64,000 nucleotides of DNA from Rhodanobacter thiooxydans (lineage in GTDB: Bacteria; Pseudomonadota; Gammaproteobacteria; Xanthomonadales; Rhodanobacteraceae): the NCBI RefSeq assembly GCF_021545845.1, contig NZ_CP088923.1, positions 3,844,001-3,908,000 on the forward strand, written 5' to 3'. The position numbers were made by a program, and so were the translations under genes. Positions 1-9,928 of the stretch are shown here, piece after piece. Each line of letters starts with the position of its first letter. Position 1 is the stretch's first letter. A model generated the notes under the pieces. The model was not told the origin of the DNA and made no database searches. It was given only the letters and a program-made list of their open reading frames with translations.

Positions 1-81
1 GGGCGTGGCCTGCATCATCACGCCGCTGGCACCGTTATGCTAGCGACGCCCTCCCATGCCGATGCGTTCGAAGGAACCGCC

Positions 82-933
82 ATGCGCCTCATCCCGCTGC
101 TGCTCGCCGTGGTCATGCTGTCGCTCCCGTTGCCGCCGGCCGCGGCGCAGACGCTGCGCGTGATGAGCTTCAACGTGCGCCTGCCCAGCCCCGACGACGG
201 CGCGAACCGCTGGGAGCTGCGCCGCGACCTGATGGTGCGCACCATCCGCGAACAGGCGCCCGACCTGATCGGCACACAGGAGCTGTACAAGCTGCAGGGC
301 GACTATCTGGTCAGCAAGCTCACGCACTACGCCTGGTTCGGGCGCGGCCGCCGCGGCGACGACGGCGACGAGCACATGGGCGTGCTTTACCGCACCGACC
401 GGCTCAAGCTGGTGGAGTCCGGCGACTACTGGCTGTCCGACACGCCGGACGTGCCCGGTAGCATCAGCTGGGGCCATCCGTTCCCACGCATGGTGACCTG
501 GGCGATCTTCGAGCTGAAGGCCGGCAGCCAGCGCTTCTACTACGCCAACACACACTTCCCCTACCGCGACCAGGACGAACCGGCACGCACCCGCGCGGCG
601 CAGGAAATCCTTCATCGCCTCCAAGCCGTACCCGCAAACCTGCCGATCGTGCTGACCGGCGACTTCAACACCACCCCGGCCAGCCCTGCCCATACTCTGC
701 TCACCGGGCTGCTGCAGGACGCAAGGCTCGCTGCCGACACCCACAGTGGCCCGGAAGCCACCTTCCACGATTTCACCGGCACGCCGGACCGGCGCATCGA
801 CTGGATCCTCTACCGCGGCCTGCACGCCACGGCACTGCGCACGATCACCACGCACCAGGACGGGCACTATCCGTCCGATCATTTTCCGGTAGTCGCCGAA
901 CTGCACTGGCCGCAGCACGGCCCGGCGCACTGA
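82..933 (+). CDS. Secreted endonuclease/exonuclease/phosphatase family protein
   Basis: 283-residue protein of the DNase I-like endonuclease/exonuclease/phosphatase fold. Family hallmarks are visible in order: MSFNVR near the mature N-terminus, GTQE (metal-binding Glu), GDFNTTP (active-site Asp/Asn) and SDHFPV (catalytic Asp-His) near the C-terminus. The N-terminus is a clear Sec signal peptide ending ..PPAAAQ, so the enzyme acts in the periplasm or outside the cell. The ATG at 82 is preferred over an in-frame ATG at 37 because it has an AAGGAA ribosome-binding site and places the signal peptide at the very start. The fold covers nucleases, phosphodiesterases and sphingomyelinases; the substrate cannot be told from sequence. 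Confidence 0.85.
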   Translation: MRLIPLLLAVVMLSLPLPPAAAQTLRVMSFNVRLPSPDDGANRWELRRDLMVRTIREQAPDLIGTQELYKLQGDYLVSKLTHYAWFGRGRRGDDGDEHMGVLYRTDRLKLVESGDYWLSDTPDVPGSISWGHPFPRMVTWAIFELKAGSQRFYYANTHFPYRDQDEPARTRAAQEILHRLQAVPANLPIVLTGDFNTTPASPAHTLLTGLLQDARLAADTHSGPEATFHDFTGTPDRRIDWILYRGLHATALRTITTHQDGHYPSDHFPVVAELHWPQHGPAH

Positions 934-992
934 GTCGCCGCTTCAGCCGACCGTCGTCATCGCAGCGCGCGGCCACGCCGGACGCTGCATGC

Positions 993-1403
993 TCACGCGC
1001 CGTCGCGCGTTTCCCGCAGGCGCAGGATGAACACGATCACCGGCACCGCCGCACCCGCCAGCGCCCACGGCAGCCAGGCGTGATCGTGCAGCAGCCAGAT
1101 CGACGTGGTCATCGACAACACGATCAGCGCGACCGCGCTGAACTTGGCCCGCCGCGGGATCGTGCGCTCGCGCTCCCAACGCACAATCGCCGGCCCCAGC
1201 CGCGGCCGTGCCAGCAGCCAGCGATGCCAGCGCGGCGACGCACGCGACCAGCAGGCAGCGGTCAGCAGCAGGAACGGCACCGTCGGCAGCAAAGGCAGCA
1301 CCGTACCGACCACACCCAGCACCAGCGACACCGCGCCGAGCGCGAACAGCAGCCAGCATACGGGGCGGGCGCGGCGTGGCTCCGGAACGACAGGATCGGA
1401 CAT
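993..1403 (-). CDS. YbaN-like DUF454 inner-membrane protein
   Basis: 136-residue protein with three hydrophobic segments: around residues 16-48 (with the family's LGVVGTVLPLLPTVPFLLL pattern), 85-100 and 105-125. The segment CWSRASPRWHRWL between them matches the conserved cytoplasmic loop of DUF454/YbaN proteins. Function is unknown; YbaN of E. coli sits next to priC but has no assigned role. The ATG at 1403 is chosen over upstream in-frame starts because the extra N-terminal sequence is not family-like. It is convergent with the preceding endonuclease-fold gene. Confidence 0.8.
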   Translation of the reverse strand: MSDPVVPEPRRARPVCWLLFALGAVSLVLGVVGTVLPLLPTVPFLLLTAACWSRASPRWHRWLLARPRLGPAIVRWERERTIPRRAKFSAVALIVLSMTTSIWLLHDHAWLPWALAGAAVPVIVFILRLRETRDGA

Positions 1404-1604
1404 GGACAGGGAGCAGGCTCGGGGGCAGGTGCCGATCGACTCTAGCGCATGCCGACAGGATGGATCGCCGGCCCCGGAAGATTCTGACCAGCACGCTGCC
1501 ATACTGATTATTTCTAGATCGACGGCGGCTACCGACCCAAAGCGGACTTACAGCATGACCAAGTCGGCTGGCTCTGACGTCGAACGATGGAGCAAGTGGC
1601 CGGA

Positions 1605-4600
1605 TCATTCCTCCGATGAGTTCCCAAACGAGATCAGCACCAGGGGCGCGTCTGTCAAAGCGACTAGCTTTACGCCATTTAATGGGCGGACGGTCGCGCG
1701 GTTAGCGGGATCGAATATCAACCTCACCTCGTCCTGATAGCCATCTTCAAGGCCGCTGACCAAAGCCAGGATGAAATCGTTGCCGCGCTCCTTGGCGCGC
1801 TCGTATTCGGCGTTGGACATTTCGATCGAACCCTGTGGCGCGCGGCCGGTCGCTTTCATCTCAACGAATGTCTTCCAATCGATTGCACCATCAGCACCTA
1901 CGCCATGCCGATTGCGGAAGTCAACCAGCAGTTCCTCCGCCGAGGTTTCCAACACTTGGCTTAGCAACTCCCAGCCGCGTTGTTCCAGATCGCGGTCGGT
2001 GTAGGCCGTCGGTGCAGTACGCGATCCAGGATACGATGGCTTTGTCGGTGGCGGCGTGTCGTGCAGCTTCGGTTTTGCTAGTGGTGGCGCTGTCTTCGGA
2101 TCGCTGCCCGACACCAGCGTAGCGCCAAGAATGGGACCAACGCTGTTCTTAAGGGTTCGGGGCTTCACGGCGGGGCCTTTCCCACCGGGTGTGCTCACTG
2201 AGATTTTCTTTTTCAGTGCGGCGTTAATCCTGGCGGCCCGGTCTTCCATCGCCTCGGCGTGTTCCTCGTCCGATGCGAGCCGGATGCCATCGGACGCAGT
2301 ATCGCGCGCGTCCTGCCAGGCCACCACCCATTCGGCCTCCATGCCGCGGCGCGAGGCATGCGGGAACAATGACGCGATCGCGTGCCCACCGTATTCGCGC
2401 TTGGGCAGAGCTTCGTCCCAGACATGCAATTCGAGCGGATCGCGCACGATCAACGCCTGAAGCTGGATCGGAATTTTCGCCGCCGACAATTCGTCGTCCC
2501 TCGCCAGAACCGCGATCGGACCGGCGTGGACCAACAACGGAATCTCTCGCAGCACATCCCAGCCAATCGCCATGCGCTGGCGCACCTCTGGATCGTTGCG
2601 CGCTAGTTCATCTGAGAGGTGATCGACCGCCTGCCGGAAGTGAGCGCGCTTGCCATCGCCACGATCCTGGGCCGTCCCACGATCATCCACGACGATCAAA
2701 GTGGGCTCGCTCCGCGTCACGCCTGTGAAAGCCACGAACGACGGCAGCTCACGAAGGTCGCAAGGCGGCGTCCAGAACTTCTTGGCGGGCAACGCATTCG
2801 CCAATTGCGATCTAAGTTCGGATTCCTCGACCAGGAAGATGGGCCGCTCGGATTCCCAACAATCTCCGCAATACAATGGCAGGGTTTTCATGCGCTCGCG
2901 GTGACGCCGCTCAGCATTGGCCAAAAGGGCTTCCATATAGCGATATACGTCGATCAGGCGTGACGTGACCCCCACGTCGTACGCTTGCCCCCCCAGCGAC
3001 TTCAGGAATGTAAGGCAGTCATCGAGCGTAGGCTCGCGCACATCTAAGGCTGACCAGAGGCTCGCCAAGGCCGGCCCGCCCGGCACGAAGCGCGAGCGGT
3101 CATGAAAGATGTCCTTGCCGCGCATGAGTTCGCTTGGCCTTCGCCAAACATCGCCGCCGACGTGGATAAGACCTTGGTTCTCCGAGAAAAACCTGCGCAA
3201 CTCCTGGACGGTTATGTCGCCGATGCGGGTGTTCCACACGGCCGCACTGGGTACGTATTTTGCGATGTTGCGATAGATCGCCATGACTTGCGCGTCATCG
3301 ATGTCTTTGACCCCATCGCGCGTGTCGCGCAGCAGCTTGACGAGATCGCTGACTTGAACCGAGGTGACCAACCCAACCGTCGCGGCGAAGTCCGCGCTAA
3401 AATCGCCGAGGTCGATGCCGACCGCGAAGGCGGTGCTGGCGTAGAGCGTTTGAGTCTCTTGAGTCTTCACCACAGCTTCGTTCGGCGTCACCAACTCGCC
3501 CTTGCCGATCGCCATCCACGGCGTCTCACGCAATTGAATCAGCCATTGCGCTGTGACAGGCGCCTTCGCGTAAACGTAGACGCGCGCCTCGTGCTGAGAG
3601 GCCACCATCTTGCGACTTGCGTAAGACCGCTCCCAGGCACGCCCGATGGCCTTGAACAGAGCGGGACTTCTCTCGCGTAGTTCCTTCTTGGAGAGCTTGG
3701 GGAATGTGGCCAGGACGCGATCGAGATCGGGACTAATCCAATCAGCTGGCACTTGCTCGGCCTGCGCCGCGCGAAGTTCCCGGGTCCGCGTCGCGCCACC
3801 CCAAAGTACCAACCCGGTTTGCTTCAGTCGCGGTGCGTTTTCCACGCCAAGCAGGGCGAAAAACTTGCGTGGCCCCCGCGAAGTGGTCCCATCCGCGCGC
3901 TTACGGTGCGCGCGCGTGGCGCCCGTCTTCAGCTTCTCATCGTACCCCGCGGAAATCCAATGAATGCCCGGTATATTCTCGGCTGCCGTGGGCCAGTTGG
4001 GGAAGTCACTGTCCAACGTCTTGCACAGATAGGCTTCCGTCGGACGCACCTTCTGTCGGTGCATCTTGCCATTCTTATAAACGAAGCCATCCACCATGAG
4101 CGCCGCGCCTACGGCATGGCCGATCTCACCCGCGCGATGGTCCCTCAGATCATCGAAGCGATCGCGAAGCTCGCGCAATTCCGCGTCTGCGATCTCTAGC
4201 GGCGTGGCCGCGAACCGCTCGGCGAAGGCCGCGAGTTCTGTCGCTGTATCGACGCTTGTCTGGAACGCCGCGTGTTCATCCAGCCACTTAATCGCGACAT
4301 CGCCATCCTCCTCGATACCGTATGCCGCATGCAGGCGATCGAGCAGATTCCAGCGTAGCGAAAACAATGAAAACTCTCCGCCGAGAACGAGCGGCTTGGC
4401 AGTTGTGCCTCCGCGCTTGCATACCACGGCGCGGCTTTCATCAGTCAGCCAGAACGGCACATCGAATAGTTCCTCATCGGCGTGGATTTCCACCAACACG
4501 CGCGCGGCTTTCACCCACCAGCTTGGTCCCTTCGGTTGAAACAGCGATTGCCTGAAGCCCTCAAGGAGTTCAGTGGTTCCTACAGTGGCGCAGACTCCTA

Positions 4601-6029
4601 TTTGATCGAGCACTGTGCGCCACCTGCCGCCAGCATCGCGAACATCGCGCGACAGCGCCCGCGATCCTTCGGCCAGCGCTTCGATATCGGCCGGGGTCAG
4701 AAGATCGCTTAGGTCGGCGTATTCATAGGCGATGTCCGACAAAGCCACCGGCGCGCCGCCAATCAGAATCGCCGCATGCTCCCCAATCCAATCGCGCGCG
4801 GTCTCGAATGATTTCGCGAAGCCATCACGCAGCCAGCGGTCCCCTTCGTTGCCGACATACTCAGCAGCGACCGGCACGAAGCGCCAGGCGTCCTCGGGCG
4901 CCTCCAGCATACGGCCATGCGCGATCTCGCCAAGCACATCGCCGCATCGCTCGATGAGCCAGTTGTTCCATGTGCTTTCGATCAAGACCTCGCGCGTGGT
5001 GCTGGGATCGAATTGCGCGTCGAGCGAGAATGGCAAATCCAGCGGGATCCGCGTCTTGAATCCGATGTACAGACTTCCCGCGCCCGCCGCGCTCGGCACG
5101 GCGATGGAAATTCGCGTTTCCTCGGCGCGCGCCTTATGAGCCGGATGCAGATGACCGGGCACCGGCAAGGTCGCGCTCCACACGGTCCACGAAGCCGACG
5201 CGCTCTGGATTTCGCGCCTCGATAGCGCCGTGATGCGGGCGCGACCTCCAACCAGGGCAACGTTTTCCCACGCGCCGAAGCTCAGGGTGCGGCCCTCGAG
5301 GGTAGCGCCGGTTAGATCACACCAGCGGAAGCTCGAGACCCAGCTCAGGAAGATAAGGCCGTCGTCCTCCCACTCCGCTAACCAAGCCTTCAGCCCCTCC
5401 TCGCTGAAATCTGGTTTCAGGCGGAGGATGATCATCGTGTCGGTCGCGGGATCGTAGAAACCGGGCAGTGGTCCTTCCGCTCGCACAAGTTGGACCGAAA
5501 GTTGATCCCCGGAAAAATGATAAGGCGCCGAATGGATCGCGAGATCAACCGCGATGCGCTTGAGCGTCTTCAGGCCAATGCCAAACCGCCCTCGCTGATC
5601 CGTTCTGTGAGTCTTCGTCGTCACGAACGGCAGCGCCATGCCCAGCACGTGCTGGCACGCTACTGGCTGGCCATCATGCACGATCAAGAGCTCGCGGCCG
5701 ACATCCGTGTCGCGGAAGGCGAAACGCACTTCCGAGGCGCGTAAATCATCAGCGTTTTGGATAACTTCCGTCAGCCCCTGAAACGGCTCAACGTTCAAAT
5801 CTTCGGCGGCAGCGGCCGCGCCGCGCATCATTTTTTTTAAGGCACCGGGCGATGATGCTAAAGCGCTCGCCAACCCCGTGATCACGGCGTTGGCGAATTC
5901 GGGAGTGCGCGGATCGATCAGATCATCGACACCCGGCTGATCCTCCCAGATCATCCGCGCGGAGCGTGCACCCGAGTCGGCATCACGCTCGGACTCAATA
6001 GATGATGGAGGAGCCCCTATTTGATTCAT
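1605..6029 (-). CDS. Giant sacsin-like GHKL ATPase with C-terminal DUF3883 domain
   Basis: 1474-residue protein. Residues about 60-260 carry the sacsin/HSP90-type histidine-kinase-like ATPase fold: EVIQNADD (N-box, Mg-binding Asn), a DGQP turn and the glycine-rich lid GRFGIGLKTL. A long central part has no motif I recognise. Residues about 1370-1465 match DUF3883 (NACHT-associated, nuclease-like), with FVEMKATG and the following SNAEYERAKERGNDF helix. A Lys/Pro-rich linker precedes the DUF3883 domain. Such sacsin-ATPase plus DUF3883 proteins are recurrent in bacterial accessory islands and suspected in phage defence; here that is inference. The start is ATG 6029 with AGGG upstream; an in-frame GTG at 6041 is the alternative. 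It stands alone, with no cognate partner gene. Confidence 0.8.
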   Translation of the reverse strand: MNQIGAPPSSIESERDADSGARSARMIWEDQPGVDDLIDPRTPEFANAVITGLASALASSPGALKKMMRGAAAAAEDLNVEPFQGLTEVIQNADDLRASEVRFAFRDTDVGRELLIVHDGQPVACQHVLGMALPFVTTKTHRTDQRGRFGIGLKTLKRIAVDLAIHSAPYHFSGDQLSVQLVRAEGPLPGFYDPATDTMIILRLKPDFSEEGLKAWLAEWEDDGLIFLSWVSSFRWCDLTGATLEGRTLSFGAWENVALVGGRARITALSRREIQSASASWTVWSATLPVPGHLHPAHKARAEETRISIAVPSAAGAGSLYIGFKTRIPLDLPFSLDAQFDPSTTREVLIESTWNNWLIERCGDVLGEIAHGRMLEAPEDAWRFVPVAAEYVGNEGDRWLRDGFAKSFETARDWIGEHAAILIGGAPVALSDIAYEYADLSDLLTPADIEALAEGSRALSRDVRDAGGRWRTVLDQIGVCATVGTTELLEGFRQSLFQPKGPSWWVKAARVLVEIHADEELFDVPFWLTDESRAVVCKRGGTTAKPLVLGGEFSLFSLRWNLLDRLHAAYGIEEDGDVAIKWLDEHAAFQTSVDTATELAAFAERFAATPLEIADAELRELRDRFDDLRDHRAGEIGHAVGAALMVDGFVYKNGKMHRQKVRPTEAYLCKTLDSDFPNWPTAAENIPGIHWISAGYDEKLKTGATRAHRKRADGTTSRGPRKFFALLGVENAPRLKQTGLVLWGGATRTRELRAAQAEQVPADWISPDLDRVLATFPKLSKKELRERSPALFKAIGRAWERSYASRKMVASQHEARVYVYAKAPVTAQWLIQLRETPWMAIGKGELVTPNEAVVKTQETQTLYASTAFAVGIDLGDFSADFAATVGLVTSVQVSDLVKLLRDTRDGVKDIDDAQVMAIYRNIAKYVPSAAVWNTRIGDITVQELRRFFSENQGLIHVGGDVWRRPSELMRGKDIFHDRSRFVPGGPALASLWSALDVREPTLDDCLTFLKSLGGQAYDVGVTSRLIDVYRYMEALLANAERRHRERMKTLPLYCGDCWESERPIFLVEESELRSQLANALPAKKFWTPPCDLRELPSFVAFTGVTRSEPTLIVVDDRGTAQDRGDGKRAHFRQAVDHLSDELARNDPEVRQRMAIGWDVLREIPLLVHAGPIAVLARDDELSAAKIPIQLQALIVRDPLELHVWDEALPKREYGGHAIASLFPHASRRGMEAEWVVAWQDARDTASDGIRLASDEEHAEAMEDRAARINAALKKKISVSTPGGKGPAVKPRTLKNSVGPILGATLVSGSDPKTAPPLAKPKLHDTPPPTKPSYPGSRTAPTAYTDRDLEQRGWELLSQVLETSAEELLVDFRNRHGVGADGAIDWKTFVEMKATGRAPQGSIEMSNAEYERAKERGNDFILALVSGLEDGYQDEVRLIFDPANRATVRPLNGVKLVALTDAPLVLISFGNSSEE

Positions 6030-6347
6030 GTCCAATGGCACCCTAAAAAGTGAGCAGTCAAAGAGTATTCCGGATAAAGGAAAGCCGTTTGTTGGGTGCC
6101 GGGTTAAGCCAAGATGCTACTCAAAAAAGCGGGGGCGGTGCCCCGCCATTTCCCGTTTGGCCGCAAGGCGAGTGACAGCTTCTGGCCGGCAGCGGCCCGT
6201 CGCAACAAGATCTTCAGTTCCGCCGGCTGGTCATTCCAAATTGGTGGCGATAGTCAGTCCGTTCCGGTTTCGCCACCCATGCATCCCGGCACTCGCACAC
6301 CAGCGCATGCCGACACGCCGGGACCCGCCACCCCTTGCCGCCGCCTA
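6030..6347. other. Gene-free stretch between the sacsin-like gene and the LprI-like gene
   Basis: About 320 bases. It holds the upstream region of the giant ATPase gene and a G/C inverted repeat near 6130-6146 (GGGGGCGGTGCCCCG-like) next to CTACTCAAAAAAGCGGGGG, a motif that recurs in variant form at 29186 and 34213. No coding frame is supported. Confidence 0.5.
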
Positions 6348-7187
6348 CTACTGCATCAACTGCTCGACGCGCTCGCGCATGGCCTGGCTGAGGCATTCGG
6401 CATTCGCGCCGCAGGCGTCGCGGCTCCTGAGCCATTCGATTTGCACCTGTTTTACCGCGCCAGCGTCGTCGCCGGCCAGGCCCAGCGCGCGGCGGTAGGC
6501 GGCGACGACGCTGCGGTCGTAGCCGGCCAGGGTGGGCGAGGCGCAGATCGCCCGTTCGACGGCGGAGTGCGCCTTGTTGCAGGCGAAGGAGGCGCGGATC
6601 GCCTCGCCCGGCTCGCGCCGCTGCAGCACCAGCACGTAGCCGCCGTTGTCGTAGTTGGTCAGCAGCCGTCCGGGCGGCAGTGGCACCAGCCAGGCGCCGT
6701 TCCACGGCGAGGCCCCAAGTGTGCAGCGGATCTGCACCGGCGTGACCACCGCATCCGGCAGGTCGAGGCCAAAGTCGTGCAGGGTCGGTGCGGTGGGCGT
6801 GTCGAAGCGTGCAGGGCGCGGAAAACGCTGGCCGATGAAATCCTGCAACCTGCCCGGCGCGAGGTCCGACAGCGCCGGCTGCATGCAGGCGCGCGAGTCG
6901 TCGTCGAGCGCGATGCTTGCCGCGCCGATCTCCAGGCGGCGGCCGAGCAGCCGCGGGTCATCGGGGAACCAGGCCCAGTGCGGCTGGTCCCGCCGGTCCA
7001 CGGCGACTTGTACCACTTCCCACGTGCCCTGCAGCTGCGACGGCGAGACCGCTCCCGTGGCGGCGCCGGCAACGAAGCACACGCCCAGCAGCAGCCAGTG
7101 CCAGCACGGCAAGGCAAGGCACGCAAACGACGAAGCAGCGGGGTGAAGGGCATCGTGCGTTTCCGGCGAAGACCTGGCGGCGGGCAA
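6348..7187 (-). CDS. LprI/DUF1311-domain exported protein
   Basis: 279-residue protein with a hydrophobic segment near residues 28-46 (signal peptide or anchor). The C-terminal 80 residues have the DUF1311/LprI arrangement: FACNKAHSAVERAICASP, then LAGYDRSVVAAYRRAL, then a conserved EWLRSRDACG and a final Cys. The paired cysteines are those of lysozyme-inhibitor-type proteins. The middle part (WEVVQVAVD...TLGASPWNG) is a probable lipocalin-like or unknown region. It is likely periplasmic. Lysozyme inhibition is only a family suggestion; many DUF1311 proteins are untested. Confidence 0.7.
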   Translation of the reverse strand: MPAARSSPETHDALHPAASSFACLALPCWHWLLLGVCFVAGAATGAVSPSQLQGTWEVVQVAVDRRDQPHWAWFPDDPRLLGRRLEIGAASIALDDDSRACMQPALSDLAPGRLQDFIGQRFPRPARFDTPTAPTLHDFGLDLPDAVVTPVQIRCTLGASPWNGAWLVPLPPGRLLTNYDNGGYVLVLQRREPGEAIRASFACNKAHSAVERAICASPTLAGYDRSVVAAYRRALGLAGDDAGAVKQVQIEWLRSRDACGANAECLSQAMRERVEQLMQ

Positions 7188-7257
7188 CCGGCGCTGATGC
7201 TTGCGCCTGGATGGAGTCTACGGGAATCGGCACCTGCTCCTGTGCCTGGCATCACGC

Positions 7258-7290
7258 AAAAAAAACCGCCCGGGTCGCTCCGGGCGGTTT
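7258..7290 (-). terminator. Rho-independent terminator after the M3 peptidase gene
   Basis: Stem AAACCGCCCGG/CCGGGCGGTTT with a six-base loop, followed on the minus strand by an uninterrupted T run (7265 down to 7258). It lies just past the stop of the M3 peptidase gene, in its direction of transcription. Confidence 0.9.
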
Positions 7291-7313
7291 CGTTCCCAGC
7301 AGGCGCTACCGGC

Positions 7314-9506
7314 TCAGTCGAACGCACCATCCAGCCCTCGCCGCTTCAGCAGCGGCTTGATCTTCGGCTCCTGCCCGGTGAAGTCGCGGAACAGCTGCAG
7401 CGCGTCCTTGCTGCCGCCGCGCGACAGCAGGGCGGCGCGGAAGCGGTCGCCGTTGGCGCGGGTGAGGCCGCCGTTGGCCTTGATCCAGTCCACCGTGTTC
7501 GCGTCCAGCACCTCCGACCAGATGTAGGCGTAGTAGCCGGCCGCGTAGCCGCCCATGATGTGGCTGAAGTACGGCGTGCGGTAGCGCGGCGGCACCGGCG
7601 CGTAGTCGGTGCCGTTGGCCTTCAGCGCGGCGGCCTCGAACGCCATCACGCCGTTCGCTTCGGGGATCCTGTCCGCGCCGAGCTGGTGCCAGCTCTGGTC
7701 GAGCATCGCCGAGCCGAGGTACTCGGTGGTGGCGAAGCCCTGGTTGAACTTCGAGGTGGCCAGCACCTTGTCCAGCAGCGCCTTCGGCATCGGCGCGCCG
7801 GTCTGGTAGTGCCTGGCGTAGTTCGCCAGCACGCTCGGCCAGTCGGACCACATCTCGTTGACCTGCGACGGGAACTCCACGAAGTCGCGCGGCACGCTGG
7901 TGCCGCTGAAGTACGGGTACTGCACGTTCGAGAACATGCCGTGCAGCGCATGGCCGAACTCGTGGAACATCGTGGTCACCTCGTCCCAGGTCAGCAGGGT
8001 CGGGCCGCTGGCCGGTTTGGTGATGTTGAGGTGGTTGGCCACCACCGGCAGGTTGCCGGTGAGGCCCGACTGCTGCACGTAGGCGTTCATCCACGCGCCG
8101 CCGCGTTTGGACGGCCGCGCGTACATGTCGGCCAGGAAGATCGCCAGCTGGCTGCCGTCGGCGTTGTACACGTCGTACACCAGCACGTCGGGGTGGTAGA
8201 CCGGCAGGTCGATGCGCTGCTTGAAGCTGAGCCCGTAGAGCTGGCCGGCGGCGTAGAACACGCCGTTCTCCAGCACGTTCTTCATCTCGAAGTACGGCTT
8301 GAGCTGGCTCTCGTCGAAGTCGTACTTCGCGGCGCGCACCTTCTCGGTGTAGTAGGCCCAGTCCCATGGTTCGAGCGCGAACGTCGGCTCGCCCTTCGCC
8401 GCCTGCTCCTTGTCGATCATCGCCTGGATCGCCGCGCCCTCGCGCTTCGCGTTCGCCACCGCCGGCGGCGCCAGGCGGGTCAGCATGGCGTTGACCGCCT
8501 CGGGCGTTTTCGCCGTCTCGTCGGCCAGCACGTAGGCGGCCCAGGTGGGATAGCCGAGCATGTTCGCCTTCTCGGCGCGCAGCTTCAGCACCTGCGACAC
8601 GATCGCGGTGTTGTCGTACTGGTTGCCGCGGCTGCCGCGCGCGACCGACGCCTCGTGCAGGCGCTGGCGCAAGGCACGGTTCTGCAGCTGCGCTTCCGGC
8701 GGCTGGCCGGTGGTGTTGAGCAGCGCGATCAGGTATTTGCCGTCCAGGCCCTTCGCCTTCGCGGCGGCCGCGGCGGCGCCGATCTGCTCGTCGGTGAGGC
8801 CGGCCAGCTCTTCCTTGGTGTCGACCACCACCGCGGAATCGTTCACCTCGGCCAGCACGTTCTGGCTGAACGCGGTGCCCAGCTTCGCCAGCTCGCCGTT
8901 GATCTCCTTCAGGTGCGTCTTGTCGGCGTCGGACAGGTTGGCGCCGGCGCGCACGAAGTTGGTGTGGTAGCGCTCGATCAGGCGCACGCCCTCGGCATCC
9001 AGGCCCAGGCTGTCGCGCGTGTCGTACAGCTGCTGGATGCGCGCGAACAGCTGCGGGTTCAACGAAATCGCGTCGCGGTGCGCCGCCAGCTTCGGTGCGT
9101 ACTGGGCCTGCAGCGCCTTGCGCGCATCGTTGATGTCCACCCCGACCAGGCTGAAGAACACAATCGAGGTGCGGGTGAGGGTCCGCCCGGACTTCTCCAG
9201 CGCGACGATGGTGTTGTCGAACGTGGGCGCCTCGGCGTTGCCGGCGATCGCCTGCACTTCCGTGAGCTGCTCGGCCATGCCGCGGTCGAAGGCGGGTGCG
9301 AAGTCGCTGTCCCTGATCTTGTCGAACGGCGGGTAGTGCAGCGGCAGCGGGCTCTCGCGGAACAGCGGATCGTCGGCATCGACGGCCAGCGTATCGGTCT
9401 GTGCCGGCGACGCGGCGGACTCGCTCTTGTCGCTGCCGGCGTCGGTGCAGGCGGCCATGGAGCCGGACAGGGCAATGGCCAGGGCCAGCGCGATGGGATG
9501 CTTCAT
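7314..9506 (-). CDS. M3 family zinc metallopeptidase (Dcp-like), lipoprotein
   Basis: 730-residue peptidase of the thimet oligopeptidase/peptidyl-dipeptidase (Dcp) family. The zinc motif HEFGHALH lies around residue 515, with the family's downstream FVEFPSQVNE supplying the third ligand region. The C-terminal GGYAAGYYAYIWSEVLDAN motif is also diagnostic. The N-terminus is a lipoprotein signal with lipobox SMAAC, so this copy is membrane-anchored in the periplasm, unlike cytosolic E. coli Dcp. Monocistronic, ending in a strong terminator. It probably trims short oligopeptides. Confidence 0.9.
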   Translation of the reverse strand: MKHPIALALAIALSGSMAACTDAGSDKSESAASPAQTDTLAVDADDPLFRESPLPLHYPPFDKIRDSDFAPAFDRGMAEQLTEVQAIAGNAEAPTFDNTIVALEKSGRTLTRTSIVFFSLVGVDINDARKALQAQYAPKLAAHRDAISLNPQLFARIQQLYDTRDSLGLDAEGVRLIERYHTNFVRAGANLSDADKTHLKEINGELAKLGTAFSQNVLAEVNDSAVVVDTKEELAGLTDEQIGAAAAAAKAKGLDGKYLIALLNTTGQPPEAQLQNRALRQRLHEASVARGSRGNQYDNTAIVSQVLKLRAEKANMLGYPTWAAYVLADETAKTPEAVNAMLTRLAPPAVANAKREGAAIQAMIDKEQAAKGEPTFALEPWDWAYYTEKVRAAKYDFDESQLKPYFEMKNVLENGVFYAAGQLYGLSFKQRIDLPVYHPDVLVYDVYNADGSQLAIFLADMYARPSKRGGAWMNAYVQQSGLTGNLPVVANHLNITKPASGPTLLTWDEVTTMFHEFGHALHGMFSNVQYPYFSGTSVPRDFVEFPSQVNEMWSDWPSVLANYARHYQTGAPMPKALLDKVLATSKFNQGFATTEYLGSAMLDQSWHQLGADRIPEANGVMAFEAAALKANGTDYAPVPPRYRTPYFSHIMGGYAAGYYAYIWSEVLDANTVDWIKANGGLTRANGDRFRAALLSRGGSKDALQLFRDFTGQEPKIKPLLKRRGLDGAFD

Positions 9507-9644
9507 CGGTACGGATCTCGTCGTGGGCTAAACCCCTGATCCTACCCAACACTCGCCGCTTTCATGCATGACTAAAGGCATGGTGTGCGGCGATTTGCCC
9601 TCGCCACCGCCTGCACAGGACGGCGTGCCGGCGCGTCCACCCCT

Positions 9645-9803
9645 TCAGCCGGCCAAGGCGACCGGAACCACCACCGCTGCATGAGCCGCGCCAGCCAGCT
9701 GCACCGCAGCCGGGGTGGCCGTCAGCATGGCGCCCATGACCAGCGCGCAGACGGCGAAGCAGACGACGAACAGGCCGGCCAGGATGTGGGATTCGAATTT
9801 CAT
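9645..9803 (-). CDS. Small single-span membrane protein (52 aa)
   Basis: 52 residues: a short cationic start (MKFESH), one long hydrophobic helix ILAGLFVVCFAVCALVMGAM, then an alanine/valine-rich tail. ATG 9803 has a GGAGAC Shine-Dalgarno sequence seven bases upstream, which supports real translation. It lies in its own intergenic space between two divergently unrelated genes. No homologous family is recognised; it could be a small stress membrane protein. Confidence 0.55.
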   Translation of the reverse strand: MKFESHILAGLFVVCFAVCALVMGAMLTATPAAVQLAGAAHAAVVVPVALAG

Positions 9804-9928
9804 GATGTGTCTCCGCGTGAATGAATGTTCCCTGTGATGCGGAGGGAGCAATCACCGTGCCAACCCACCATGAAGCGCGCAACGCCTTGCGCCGCCTGAC
9901 TTGGACACACTCGCGCCCGGTGTCGGCG

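Noticed and set aside
6114..9539. 1141-codon open frame on the plus strand
   Set aside because: Antisense to the LprI-like and M3 peptidase genes; its Arg/Val/Gly-rich text is the usual shadow of GC-rich coding DNA.
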